Source: an uncultured Oscillospiraceae bacterium
Lineage (GTDB): Bacteria > Bacillota > Clostridia > Oscillospirales > Ruminococcaceae
Assembly (NCBI GenBank): GCA_934481385.1
Contig: CAKSPD010000001.1
Location: 124,001-188,000, forward strand
Direction: 5' to 3'
Length of the DNA stretch: 64,000 bases
Positions within the stretch are counted from its first letter, which is position 1; each line of letters starts with the position of its first letter. The position numbers and the translations under genes were made by a program. This document shows positions 17,609 to 24,789 of this stretch, piece by piece. A model generated the notes under the pieces. The model was not told the origin of the DNA and searched no databases. It saw nothing but the letters and a program-made list of their open reading frames with translations.

Positions 17609-17981
17609 GTTTTTTCAGCTCCTCAACCGTAAGTTCCGAAAAAGGATTTACAGAAGTATTCACTTCCGCCTGAACTTTTGTTATATATTCACCTGTCATC
17701 TTGTTGAGTGTATCAACCGCTTTTATGCGGTCAGAAGGAGCATTCTCATCATCTTTGGCTATATCAGATAGTAAAGCTTGACGTTCCTTTGCGGTCATTA
17801 TACGTTCATTTTGAGCCTTTTCTGAAAGCTGTTTGATATATTCTGCAACTCTATCATTTTCTAACAATTTACAAGCATTTGTGCTTGCATAATTTTCACT
17901 GTATCCTGCTTTTATAGCACTCTGAACGGTGTTGCCACTCTGAGCATAATATTCAGCAAATTTTTTCTGCCTCTCATTCAC
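17595..17981 (-). CDS. terminase small subunit
   Basis: A 128-residue protein with the N-terminal helix-turn-helix of terminase_2 family small subunits (QKKFAEYYAQSGNTVQSAIKAGYS) and a helical C-terminus. I take the GTG at 17981, with AAAGGCGG upstream. The longer frame to 18074 would read through a hairpin leader and has no support. It recognises the packaging site and starts DNA packaging. First gene of the late operon. Confidence 0.85.
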   Translation of the reverse strand: MNERQKKFAEYYAQSGNTVQSAIKAGYSENYASTNACKLLENDRVAEYIKQLSEKAQNERIMTAKERQALLSDIAKDDENAPSDRIKAVDTLNKMTGEYITKVQAEVNTSVNPFSELTVEELKKLAKD

Positions 17982-18011
17982 GGTAACACCGCCTTTCTTT
18001 TTATAAAACAA

Positions 18012-18033
18012 ATACCGCCCTGATGGACGGTAT
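18012..18033 (-). terminator. leader terminator before late operon
   Basis: The minus-strand stem 18012-18020 with 18025-18033 (one mismatch, TCA-type loop) is followed by TTTGTTTT. It lies in the leader between the late promoter and the small terminase gene, so late transcription may require read-through. Confidence 0.55.
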
Positions 18034-18092
18034 CTGCCGAGGAATCTATTATGACAACAAAAAGGATTTAGCATAATCTACGGAAGTCAAAA

Positions 18093-18117
18093 CGCACCGA
18101 AGAAAGTCAACGGTGCG
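18093..18117 (-). promoter_or_regulatory. second leader hairpin
   Basis: A 7-bp GC-rich stem (CGCACCG with CGGTGCG, 11-base loop) followed by only four T residues on the minus strand. Two related GAAGTCAA/GAAAGTCAA words flank and enter the stem. It may be a weak terminator or part of a leader structure for late genes. Confidence 0.45.
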
Positions 18118-18158
18118 GAAAAGCGTTTACATATCTCCCGTTGCTTTTCTATGATACC

Positions 18159-18194
18159 AGTATAACACACTTTTTACTGACATTCACTGACATT
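18159..18194 (-). promoter_or_regulatory. candidate late promoter with phased direct repeat
   Basis: On the minus strand a TATACT -10 box (18159-18164) is preceded by two ACTGACATT-type repeats (plus-strand words at 18176-18184 and 18186-18194), ten bases apart, where the -35 box should be. No good -35 hexamer exists. The repeats lie at the 3' end of the activator gene, matching the known layout of ArpU/RinA-type late promoters. Confidence 0.6.
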
Positions 18195-18632
18195 TTTTAT
18201 AATTTTAGATATTTGTTGCAACCCTTCATCGTGATAACGATATACTTGCCTTACACAGTATCCTGTTTTTTCATCAATTCCAATCTCATACTTGCCTGTT
18301 CTTTTGTTGTATCCACTTTCAAAACACATATACATAAGATAGCGATATTCAAGGACTTCCCTCTGAACAGGGTCGGAAATCATATTTATAGTATTTTCGA
18401 TTTCGATACGCTTATCAACAAGTTTATTAATCACTTCATCAGCCTTTTGCTCATAGTCCATAACCTTTGCAACAGCCTTTGCTATGCTGTCACTGCTATC
18501 ACTATGTCCACCGCTTTCATAACTCTGACCTCTGCCGTAAAGACTTTTACGCATAGCGTCAGCCTTCTGGAGAATCATATTAGCTTTACGGTCAAGCTTG
18601 TATGCCTGAGTAAGATACTCCTTTGCGGTCAT
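18174..18632 (-). CDS. DUF1492-family late transcription regulator (ArpU/RinA-like)
   Basis: A 152-residue protein with a C-terminal sigma-4-like helix-turn-helix region (DPVQREVLEYRYLMYM ... TGYCVRQVYRYHDEGLQQI). This is the architecture of DUF1492 and of phage late activators such as ArpU. It is the last early gene and its 3' end contains the repeat that would be its binding site, suggesting direct activation of the terminase-led operon. It has an AGGAGGG ribosome site. Confidence 0.7.
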   Translation of the reverse strand: MTAKEYLTQAYKLDRKANMILQKADAMRKSLYGRGQSYESGGHSDSSDSIAKAVAKVMDYEQKADEVINKLVDKRIEIENTINMISDPVQREVLEYRYLMYMCFESGYNKRTGKYEIGIDEKTGYCVRQVYRYHDEGLQQISKIIKNVSECQ

Positions 18633-18786
18633 CATATCCCTCCTCTGTATACATCTTCGCCTTAATTTTCTGAACTTTCAGCATCTTGCCTGTAACTTTT
18701 GTTTTCTGAAAGCTTGTACATATGTAGTTTCTATCGCTCTCTAAGCACCTTTTACAGTGCTTGCAGTCCTCACAGGTGAGTATCAT
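18592..18786 (-). CDS. small Cys-rich phage protein
   Basis: A 64-residue protein starting MILTCEDCKHCKRCLE at 18786, with two CxxC pairs close to its N-terminus, a zinc-knuckle pattern. The ATG chosen has the Cys cluster just after it and an AGG-like site; the upstream frame overlaps the preceding gene. It overlaps the start of the activator gene. Role unknown. Confidence 0.5.
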   Translation of the reverse strand: MILTCEDCKHCKRCLESDRNYICTSFQKTKVTGKMLKVQKIKAKMYTEEGYDDRKGVSYSGIQA

Positions 18787-18787
18787 A

Positions 18788-19096
18788 TCAGTCACCGTCC
18801 TGCTTAATGCTATAACTGCAATAGTCATCAGGCAGTTTTTTATCAAAGTAGTTCATCTCAACTCTGTTGCAAAAACCCTTTCTTAAATTCGGGTCGTTTA
18901 TGTTGTCTGTGTAATACTTGCAATCTTTGCAACAAACAACAGGCTGAACGTCCTCTGCTGGCATATCTGCATATATATCTGCACCAGCTCTCATATCGCA
19001 ACAACAGCACTTTATGCCATTATAAGAATTACAGTTTTTACAGAATATATCTTTAAAAACTTTTTCAGCTTTTTCAGCGTCAATGTATCTCGGCAT
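18788..19096 (-). CDS. small zinc-ribbon-like phage protein
   Basis: A 102-residue protein with two Cys clusters (FCKNCNSYNGIKCCCCD at about 18-34 and CCKDCKYYTDN at about 55-65) and further Cys near the end, typical of small phage zinc-binding proteins of unknown role. It begins MPRYIDAEKAEK, like many phage 'MPRYIDAD' proteins. It ends one base before the next gene's start region. Confidence 0.55.
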   Translation of the reverse strand: MPRYIDAEKAEKVFKDIFCKNCNSYNGIKCCCCDMRAGADIYADMPAEDVQPVVCCKDCKYYTDNINDPNLRKGFCNRVEMNYFDKKLPDDYCSYSIKQDGD

Positions 19097-19098
19097 TT

Positions 19099-19491
19099 TT
19101 ATCTCACCTCCAAAAGTTCGGGATTGTCGTAAATATTGCCTACAACAACAAGGTCTTTGTCGTCGTCATTTGTCAGAAACAAAGGTTCATAAAAAGTGGT
19201 ATTCCAATCAACACAAAATGCACCTCTTGAAAACTTGACGACTCCTAAAGACTCCTCGTCACACTCTCCTGTATAGGCATCAATGCACTTTACGACATCA
19301 CCCTCAAAAATCTTTGTTCCCATGCTGTCTGTAACTCCTGTAAACTGTCCGACTGTTTCCGGATTAACCTCATATGCTTCACGTCTGATACAGGAGCTAA
19401 TCATCATTCTGTCTTTTTCAAGTTCATAGCAATATCCTTGAACCCATTTGCCGTTATCAAGTTTCTTTCCTCTGAATAAAATTTCTCTCAT
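19099..19491 (-). CDS. YopX family phage protein
   Basis: A 130-residue protein whose start MREILFRGKKLDNGKWVQGY and later VGQFTGVTDSMGTKIFEGDVV and VVGNIYDNPELL match the YopX family, common in Firmicutes temperate phages. The molecular role of YopX proteins is not established. It overlaps the preceding gene by four bases. Confidence 0.85.
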   Translation of the reverse strand: MREILFRGKKLDNGKWVQGYCYELEKDRMMISSCIRREAYEVNPETVGQFTGVTDSMGTKIFEGDVVKCIDAYTGECDEESLGVVKFSRGAFCVDWNTTFYEPLFLTNDDDKDLVVVGNIYDNPELLEVR

Positions 19492-19709
19492 ATATCCTCA
19501 CCCCTTAATTTTTTTAGACGTTCTTCGATAGGCTTAACAACTTTTTCTTCTACGTCAGCACTAAACTCTCTCCAAACCTTGCCTCTTTTCCAAAACGGAA
19601 CAGATTTTACTTCGTTCATAATAGCTATGCAAACGAGGCAGGTAGCATAATCCCAACAGCCGTCACCGGCTCTCTGATTACACCATATCACAAAATCTTT
19701 ATACTTCAT
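19488..19709 (-). CDS. small phage protein, function unknown
   Basis: A 73-residue protein (MKYKDFVIWCNQRAGDGCWD) with a compact alpha composition and a basic C-terminus. Similar small proteins of unknown role occur next to YopX genes. It overlaps YopX and has an AGGAGG site. Confidence 0.55.
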   Translation of the reverse strand: MKYKDFVIWCNQRAGDGCWDYATCLVCIAIMNEVKSVPFWKRGKVWREFSADVEEKVVKPIEERLKKLRGEDI

Positions 19710-19764
19710 TTCTTCACCTCCTTTGTATTTAGCGTTTTAATTTAAAGCATATTGCTTGTACGCT

Positions 19765-20052
19765 TTAAGCATAGCCTATCAAATCACCTGTTTTTACCCA
19801 GTAGTCACCGTAATTGCCGTATTCATAAACTTCACTGGAAAGAGGTCTGCTGACTAAAACAGTAATCAAACTAAAATTTTTAAAGTCTTTTTTTGCTTTG
19901 TCCTCAATATCCTGCAAAGTCATTGTATTTTCATCATCTAAATACAGCTTGCAACCGTGCAACTTTTCTTTTTCGTTGTGAGCTGTTTGAACAATGACAG
20001 TAACAATTTCCTGACTAAGACCGCTAAATGTTATTTCTTTAGGAACTATCAT
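19765..20052 (-). CDS. small phage protein, function unknown
   Basis: A 95-residue protein with alternating beta strands and a helix in the middle, no motif recognised. I use the ATG at 20052 (MIVPKEITFSGL) with GGAGGATATGAG upstream; the ATG at 20058 is also possible. It is isolated from neighbours by about 55 and 105 bases. Confidence 0.5.
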   Translation of the reverse strand: MIVPKEITFSGLSQEIVTVIVQTAHNEKEKLHGCKLYLDDENTMTLQDIEDKAKKDFKNFSLITVLVSRPLSSEVYEYGNYGDYWVKTGDLIGYA

Positions 20053-20163
20053 TCTCATATCCTCCTTTGTATTTTTGCATTTAAAAGCCTTTTACAGCCG
20101 TCCTGCGTTTAGCCATATAAGTATATGCCGAGCTATGCAAAACGGCTATACGGCTCAATCTGA

Positions 20164-20589
20164 TTAAAGTACGCCTATATCATCAATTGGATTGTACTCA
20201 CTAAGTTCAACTGTGACATAGGTTTTGCCTCTGTCACTCCTGACGACTTTGTAAAAAGTCTGTTTAACATACTTCTGACTGTCGTTTGTGATTATCTTGT
20301 TCTTAACAAGTGAATCACTGATGAACTTCTGAGCAGACTGAATGTTGTCAACATCTCTGTTTGCTTTTGCTTCGTGCCAGGTGTAGCTGATAATGCAGGG
20401 AGTATCACCAAATTGTTCAAGTTCTCCGAGTCTGACAGCCTTAACTATATACAGACTGATAGAAGTTTCAGTTTTACGCTTGAAATGATTTGCAGAATAG
20501 GGATTTTCTCTGCACTTGTTTATGTATTCATTCAAAGACGGCAACTGTTCATCAATGATGAATTTTCCATATTTCTTTTTTTCAGGCAT
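20164..20589 (-). CDS. rusA: RusA family Holliday junction resolvase
   Basis: A 141-residue protein with RusA features: LPSLNEYI near the start, a central RDVDNIQSAQKFISDSLV with acidic residues that bind metal, and a following IITNDSQKYV. RusA endonucleases resolve Holliday junctions and branched DNA during phage recombination and packaging. It overlaps the upstream gene by one base and lies within the replication-recombination group. Confidence 0.8.
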   Translation of the reverse strand: MPEKKKYGKFIIDEQLPSLNEYINKCRENPYSANHFKRKTETSISLYIVKAVRLGELEQFGDTPCIISYTWHEAKANRDVDNIQSAQKFISDSLVKNKIITNDSQKYVKQTFYKVVRSDRGKTYVTVELSEYNPIDDIGVL

Positions 20590-20876
20590 TATTTTATCTC
20601 CTTTTCGTTTGAGATTCTGTTATCATACCTATGCTTTGCAACATACTGCCCATAAGTCAGACCCTCAGCAGTAGCAAGTCTTACGATTTCATAAATCTTT
20701 GGCATAGTGCTTACTCTTTTATGCTTTTTAGCACGAGGCTTGCGAGTACTTCTATTTTCTTTCTGTTTTTCAAAGCAGATATTACAAGTAATTTTGCCTG
20801 ATAAAGTTCTTGCATCAGCTTTACCACAGACGATACACTTGTGTTCGGATTTCATTTTTATTTGCCATTTGTTCAA
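20589..20876 (-). CDS. small zinc-finger phage protein
   Basis: A 95-residue basic protein with CIVCGKADART and CNICFEKQKEN, a four-Cys zinc ribbon at about residues 15-35, then an Arg/Lys-rich region and a helical C-terminus. It probably binds DNA or RNA. It starts at TTG (GGAAGTG site) and is coupled to rusA by a one-base overlap. Confidence 0.5.
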   Translation of the reverse strand: MNKWQIKMKSEHKCIVCGKADARTLSGKITCNICFEKQKENRSTRKPRAKKHKRVSTMPKIYEIVRLATAEGLTYGQYVAKHRYDNRISNEKEIK

Positions 20877-20890
20877 AGTTCTTCACTTCC

Positions 20891-21661
20891 TTAAAAGTTG
20901 TTCATAAAGCTTTCATAGTCAAGAAGTTTCTCATCATCTTCTGTATTGTCGTATTTTCCGTTGAAAAGGTTTATAAAATGTTCCTCTTTTACAATCCAGA
21001 TAAAGTCAGCTTTCCAGTCCTTGAACTTATCAGAATTTTTCTTTCCCTTTAGAAATACGCTTTTTTCAGCCTTTTCAAAAGCTTCCTTGATTTCATCTTC
21101 TGAGTATGTACTAATAATTTTTTCAACATCTTTTTGACAAGAAGTTGAAAGTTTTCTGATTTTTGGTAAAGATACGCATATCTGATTATAAAGATTTAAG
21201 ATTTGTTGTGTTTGGAGGGTGGTGGAGGTGAGGGGCGACTCTTTTTCTTTGTCTTTTTCCATATCCTTATCCATATCATTATCATTATCTATATCATTAT
21301 CATTATCTATATCATTATCATTATCTATATCAGCTTTTTTTGCTTTTGTTTGGTTTTCAAAAAAACCATTTGCTTTTTTTGTTTTTTCAGATAAACCATT
21401 TGCTTTTTTTGGTCTGCCCCCAAGCTTTCCGGCTTTTCTTCTATTTTCGCAAACTTCTTCATATTTTTCTGTATCACGTTTAATAGAATCAGACATAAAA
21501 CTGAAAATCATAGCAACAACACCGTCATCAAAATCGGTTTCTATGCCGTCTTTGGCAAAAGCAAATAAAGCTTTGAAAAGTTTTCCTGCCTGTTCATCAG
21601 TAAGCATATTAACCTGTTTCTGATTATCGAGATAAATCAAAAAACTTTTTTTATCTGCCAA
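20891..21661 (-). CDS. phage replication initiator/replisome organizer (DUF6291-like)
   Basis: A 256-residue protein: residues 1-85 are a DUF6291-type domain (MADKKSFLIYLDNQKQVNML ... GGRPKK), then a Lys/Asn linker with repeats of IDNDND (about 113-130), then a C-terminal domain (ILNLYNQICVSLPKIRKLS ... WKADFIWIVK) like those of phage DnaD/replisome organizers that load helicase. The DNA encoding the linker is a tandem 18-bp array, a common place for the phage origin. No separate helicase loader is seen. Confidence 0.7.
   Translation of the reverse strand: MADKKSFLIYLDNQKQVNMLTDEQAGKLFKALFAFAKDGIETDFDDGVVAMIFSFMSDSIKRDTEKYEEVCENRRKAGKLGGRPKKANGLSEKTKKANGFFENQTKAKKADIDNDNDIDNDNDIDNDNDMDKDMEKDKEKESPLTSTTLQTQQILNLYNQICVSLPKIRKLSTSCQKDVEKIISTYSEDEIKEAFEKAEKSVFLKGKKNSDKFKDWKADFIWIVKEEHFINLFNGKYDNTEDDEKLLDYESFMNNF
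21273..21326. repeat. iteron-like tandem array, 3 x 18 bp (candidate origin)
   Basis: Three perfect copies of ATATCATTATCATTATCT lie head to tail, with a partial fourth on each side, inside the initiator gene. Initiator genes of related phages carry their own origin iterons, so this is the likely replication start. Confidence 0.6.
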
Positions 21662-21689
21662 TTAAAACACCCCCTTTCATAAAAGGCAG

Positions 21690-21712
21690 AAAAAACACCG
21701 TTTTTTAAACGG
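21690..21712 (-). terminator. terminator between ssb and initiator genes
   Basis: The minus-strand stem CCGTTT/AAACGG (21698-21703 with 21707-21712) is followed by TGTTTTTT. It would limit read-through from the recombination genes into the initiator gene. Confidence 0.5.
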
Positions 21713-21750
21713 ATTTGTTTAAATTTCCAAAAAAATATTAAAAAATATTG

Positions 21751-22200
21751 TCAGAACGGCAAATCATTACCGCCGAGAACTTCTTCAAACTGACTTAAAT
21801 CAGAAGATGTCTGTGAAGATACGGTCTGCGGTACAGGTTTAGCCTGATTTGGAACGCTGTTTGAATTCTGTGCAGATACCTTTGATTTACCGAAATTGAC
21901 CTTTTCTGCGATTATGTTGTAGGAGTAGTGCTTAACACCGTTTGAATCAGTGTAATTATTGTTCTGGATATTGCCTTCAACGATAATCATACTGCCTTTC
22001 TTAAAGTATTTTGCAACGAAATCAGCAGTCTGTTTCCAGGCAACAACTCCGATAAAATCAGCCTGTCTTTCACCTGTTGCCTTGTCCGCAAAATTTCTGT
22101 TTACAGCAACAGTAAATCTGCAATAAGCAGTACCGTTCTGAGTCTGGCTGAAATTAGGGTCAGCAATAAGTCTGCCCATTAAAATAACCTTATTAATCAT
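21751..22200 (-). CDS. ssb: single-stranded DNA-binding protein
   Basis: A 149-residue SSB. The OB fold fills residues 1-105 (MINKVILMGRLIADPNFSQT, VAWKQTADFVAKYF), then a Gln/Ser/Pro-rich flexible tail ends in the acidic tip GGNDLPF, the conserved interaction motif. The start at 22200 has GGAGG eight bases upstream; the upstream in-frame codons lie in the preceding gene. It protects ssDNA in replication and in RecT-mediated annealing. Confidence 0.95.
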   Translation of the reverse strand: MINKVILMGRLIADPNFSQTQNGTAYCRFTVAVNRNFADKATGERQADFIGVVAWKQTADFVAKYFKKGSMIIVEGNIQNNNYTDSNGVKHYSYNIIAEKVNFGKSKVSAQNSNSVPNQAKPVPQTVSSQTSSDLSQFEEVLGGNDLPF

Positions 22201-22837
22201 TGTTTTCCTCCTCTTTGTGCTGATGCAGATAAACATACTCACTATGATTGCTCATATTTTCAAGTAACCATTCATCGCACTTTTCTTTGCTTAAATGCGT
22301 TTTCAAAACACGGTACTCATAAACATACTGACCGCTTTTTTGTTTATCCTTGATTTTTTCCTGTATTTTCTCACTAATATAATTTGCCTCAACAAGATAC
22401 AGGTCATAGTTCTTTGCTGATATTCCGTCAAGCGTGACGGTATCTGTCATATAGATTGCTTTTTCATTGCCTATAAACACTCGCCAACCGCATTGAGGAA
22501 CATCGTGATATAACTTAACCGGAGAAACTTTAAAAGCTCCGTAATTATAAATCTTGCCTGTCTGCATTACATCAATGTTTCGTTCTGACACACCACAGTC
22601 AAGCAAATTCTGTACAAGCCATTCACAACACGCAAATCTTAGAATAGGTCTATCCGCTGAAAGGTTGCGAATTGTTGTTTTATTGAAGTGGTCTGAGTGA
22701 ATGTGTGTAAGCAGTACAATGTTTATCTGCTTTTTAACGTCTGATAAGGCTTTAAGTGAAACACCGCAATCTATCAATATATTATTATTCAAGACTACGG
22801 CATTTCCGCTACTACCTGTTGAAATGATGTTGTACAT
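22193..22837 (-). CDS. MBL-fold metallohydrolase, phage recombination group
   Basis: A 214-residue metallo-beta-lactamase-fold enzyme: TGSSGNA near the start (4-14), metal-binding THIHSDHF (about 44-51), a further His at LYHDVPQCGW and TDT in the C-terminal half. It overlaps ssb by eight bases and follows RecT, where many phages encode an exonuclease. A nuclease partner role is inferred but not shown; other MBL activities are possible. Confidence 0.7.
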   Translation of the reverse strand: MYNIISTGSSGNAVVLNNNILIDCGVSLKALSDVKKQINIVLLTHIHSDHFNKTTIRNLSADRPILRFACCEWLVQNLLDCGVSERNIDVMQTGKIYNYGAFKVSPVKLYHDVPQCGWRVFIGNEKAIYMTDTVTLDGISAKNYDLYLVEANYISEKIQEKIKDKQKSGQYVYEYRVLKTHLSKEKCDEWLLENMSNHSEYVYLHQHKEEENND

Positions 22838-22866
22838 CACAGTTTTTTAAACTCCCTTTTCACTCC

Positions 22867-23568
22867 TTATAACTCGTCAAACGTTATATCAATCGGCTGA
22901 TTTTCTTCTGTTGGCTCGTCCTGCTGAATGATTTCAGGTTCTGACGGTTCAGGAACAGGCTGATTATTGTCAACGCTTACTCCCATTTCCTCAGCCTCAT
23001 ACATACCGCCTAAATCATCAATGAATGATTCTCTCAAAGCTCTGACCTTTGCAACTTTTTCTACCATTGTTGCACCTTTGGAAAACCAGTTTGAATTTAA
23101 ATTTCCGTCCGATTTATGCTGTGCAACTTCGCAAAAAGCTACACTGCAATAAGTAGGGCGTGACCAGTCCTTTCGATATACTTTCGCCCAGCCTCCTACA
23201 AGGGTTTCTGCATCACGGTCAAAAAACGTTCCTGCACGTTCTATGATTTCTCCGTTTGTTGCCTTTACAATTACACCGCTTTCAATGCCGTCAAAATGTG
23301 AATTTCTTAAAGCTCTTTTAAGTATAGCATCTTTTCCGACTACTATCTGTGCAGGCTGTTTTCCGTACTTGATACAGTATGCCTCTTTAAGAAAAGGATT
23401 GAGTCCTCTTGCTTTGCAAAGTTCAGTGAAGAATTTGAACTCCTGCATAGTGATTTTGCCGTTATCCTCTCCGACAATGTAATTCTGTACGATTGACGGT
23501 GTAAGCTTAACCTGTGCTCCGTCAGCTTCGTATGTTACTGCAAGTTCGTTTTTCTGCTCGTTATTCAT
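22867..23568 (-). CDS. recT: RecT/Bet family single-strand annealing protein
   Basis: A 233-residue protein with the Bet/RecT core (ELCKARGLNPFLKEAYCIKYG, QIVVGKDAILKRA, GAWAKVYRKDW-like) followed by an acidic tail ending IDITFDEL that probably contacts SSB or partners. It anneals complementary strands during phage recombination. Its start lies just inside the DUF1351 gene end. Confidence 0.85.
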   Translation of the reverse strand: MNNEQKNELAVTYEADGAQVKLTPSIVQNYIVGEDNGKITMQEFKFFTELCKARGLNPFLKEAYCIKYGKQPAQIVVGKDAILKRALRNSHFDGIESGVIVKATNGEIIERAGTFFDRDAETLVGGWAKVYRKDWSRPTYCSVAFCEVAQHKSDGNLNSNWFSKGATMVEKVAKVRALRESFIDDLGGMYEAEEMGVSVDNNQPVPEPSEPEIIQQDEPTEENQPIDITFDEL

Positions 23569-24352
23569 AATTATAACCTCCGTTATTTAAGAACTTTTTC
23601 AGTTCTATCAGTTTTGATTTTGTTGCTGTTACCTTAAAAGAAAGTGTATACTTCTTTTCTTCCGGTTCTTCAACCTTTGGTGCTTCAATTGTGGGCGGTG
23701 TAGTTTTCACGCTCTGAGTTTCGGTTTCTTCCTGATGTTTCTTTTCTTCTTCAATGGCTCTCAGACGTGCTGTAACGCTTGTTATAGCCTGTGAAACGTT
23801 CAGCGTGTTCTTATACTCGACAAGTATTTCAGCCTTGTTTTCCTGCGTCTGAATAAGCATTAGGTCATCTGATATGCGGTCAGCAAAATTCTTTGCTTGC
23901 TCTTTCAGACTTTTAAGGCTTGCCGACAGTGTAACACCGATATTTGCCTGTTCAAAAGTTACAAAGTCAATTCCTTTGCTTAAAAGGTACTCGTCAAAAT
24001 ACTCTTTTACTTCTGTCTGCTTTTTTGCTTTAAGTTCGCTTTCTACGCTGTCAATTTTGCTGTTAAGGTCATTATCTGCTGTCTTGTATGTATCAGTGAT
24101 ACAGTCTTTATATACTGCTTCAAACTGCTCATACGGCGACATTACAGCGTTCTTGACTTCCTTGCGTTTTTCTTCCCAGGATTTGAAATCCTTGCGGAGT
24201 TCTGCTCTTGCTTTCTTTACTTCCTTAACTGTTTCCTCTGTGCAGACAAGAGAAGTTGTAAATGCAACTTTCTCTGAAACTTCTGCCTTAACCTGCTCTA
24301 ACTTTTCGATAATGACAGGAAGTTGTTTAACCACAATAATTTCATCTGACAT
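23561..24352 (-). CDS. DUF1351 family phage protein
   Basis: A 263-residue protein, mostly long helices (residues 10-200, VVNATFSETSA-like signature on the complementary reading should be ignored), with a C-terminal region ending KLIELKKFLNNGGYNYE. This is the plan of DUF1351 proteins, which sit beside RecT in many Firmicutes phages and are thought to assist recombination. It has an AGGAGG site and overlaps recT by eight bases. Confidence 0.8.
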   Translation of the reverse strand: MSDEIIVVKQLPVIIEKLEQVKAEVSEKVAFTTSLVCTEETVKEVKKARAELRKDFKSWEEKRKEVKNAVMSPYEQFEAVYKDCITDTYKTADNDLNSKIDSVESELKAKKQTEVKEYFDEYLLSKGIDFVTFEQANIGVTLSASLKSLKEQAKNFADRISDDLMLIQTQENKAEILVEYKNTLNVSQAITSVTARLRAIEEEKKHQEETETQSVKTTPPTIEAPKVEEPEEKKYTLSFKVTATKSKLIELKKFLNNGGYNYE

Positions 24353-24367
24353 TCTGATTCCCTCCTT

Positions 24368-24685
24368 TTAAGTCTGATGACTACATTCAGTAATGTAGTC
24401 ATAAATGCAGTTTTCGCAGATGTTGTTTCCTTCGACTAAATGATACTCAACGTTTTCACATATTGTATCACCGCATATGTCACAGGTTATTGCAGTAGAT
24501 TCTTCATAACAGCAATCTGTAAGATAACCGCTTATACAGTTTTCGCAGATTTCGTTTCCGTCTACTTCATAGTATATATCTCCTTTTACAATTGCCCAAC
24601 CGCATATATCACAGCTTGTAGCTATTTCTATATCATTGTAAGGACAACTAACATTGCAAGGATACTGATGACAAAATTCACACAT
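24368..24685 (-). CDS. tandem Cys-rich zinc-binding protein
   Basis: A 105-residue acidic protein with an N-terminal CEFCHQYPC followed by two repeats of about 40 residues, each CDICG...ENCI with further Cys pairs (about 23-60 and 65-100). The pattern suggests two treble-clef zinc ribbons. Its ATG at 24685 has GAAAGG upstream. The 103-bp gap upstream of it carries a plus-strand promoter and small RNA. Function unknown. Confidence 0.6.
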   Translation of the reverse strand: MCEFCHQYPCNVSCPYNDIEIATSCDICGWAIVKGDIYYEVDGNEICENCISGYLTDCCYEESTAITCDICGDTICENVEYHLVEGNNICENCIYDYITECSHQT

Positions 24686-24689
24686 ACTC

Positions 24690-24718
24690 TTGACATTCCT
24701 TTCTAACTATGCTATAAT
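24690..24718 (+). promoter_or_regulatory. perfect consensus sigma-A promoter for small RNA
   Basis: TTGACA (24690-24695), 17-bp spacer, TATAAT (24713-24718) on the plus strand, opposite to the surrounding minus-strand genes. It faces a 65-base transcript ending in a terminator. The -10 region is inside a palindrome (24705-24730). Confidence 0.75.
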
Positions 24719-24730
24719 ATAAACATAGTT
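24705..24730. promoter_or_regulatory. palindrome AACTATG-N12-CATAGTT over the sRNA promoter
   Basis: A perfect 7-bp inverted repeat with a 12-bp spacer covers the -10 box and start site of the plus-strand promoter. A related CTATG-N22-CATAG repeat covers another promoter at 29245-29276. It looks like a repressor operator. Confidence 0.55.
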
Positions 24731-24789
24731 TATTTTAATAAGTTCTTTCAGGATTAGCCTGTACCCTGTGGTATAGGCTTTTCCTTTTT
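24725..24789 (+). ncRNA. candidate prophage small RNA, about 65 nt
   Basis: Transcription from the promoter at 24690-24718 would start near 24725 and end at a 10-bp stem (24756-24765 with 24770-24779, CTGT loop) followed by TTTCCTTTTT. There is no start codon with a ribosome site. The end just touches the 3' end of the PAPS-reductase-like gene in antisense. Size and terminator are typical of a regulatory RNA. Confidence 0.6.
24756..24789 (+). terminator. intrinsic terminator of the small RNA
   Basis: The stem has ten pairs including one G-U, a tetraloop, and a T-tract only on the plus strand, so it cannot serve the minus-strand genes on either side. Confidence 0.7.

Noticed and set aside
20059..20163. 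RNA element in the 105-bp gap before rusA
   Set aside because: It has a short CATATA-AG-TATATG palindrome and GC-rich repeats but no promoter, terminator or family signature, so no claim is made.
21273..21326. Tandem repeats as a CRISPR array
   Set aside because: The 18-bp repeats are head to tail without spacers and are inside the initiator coding frame.
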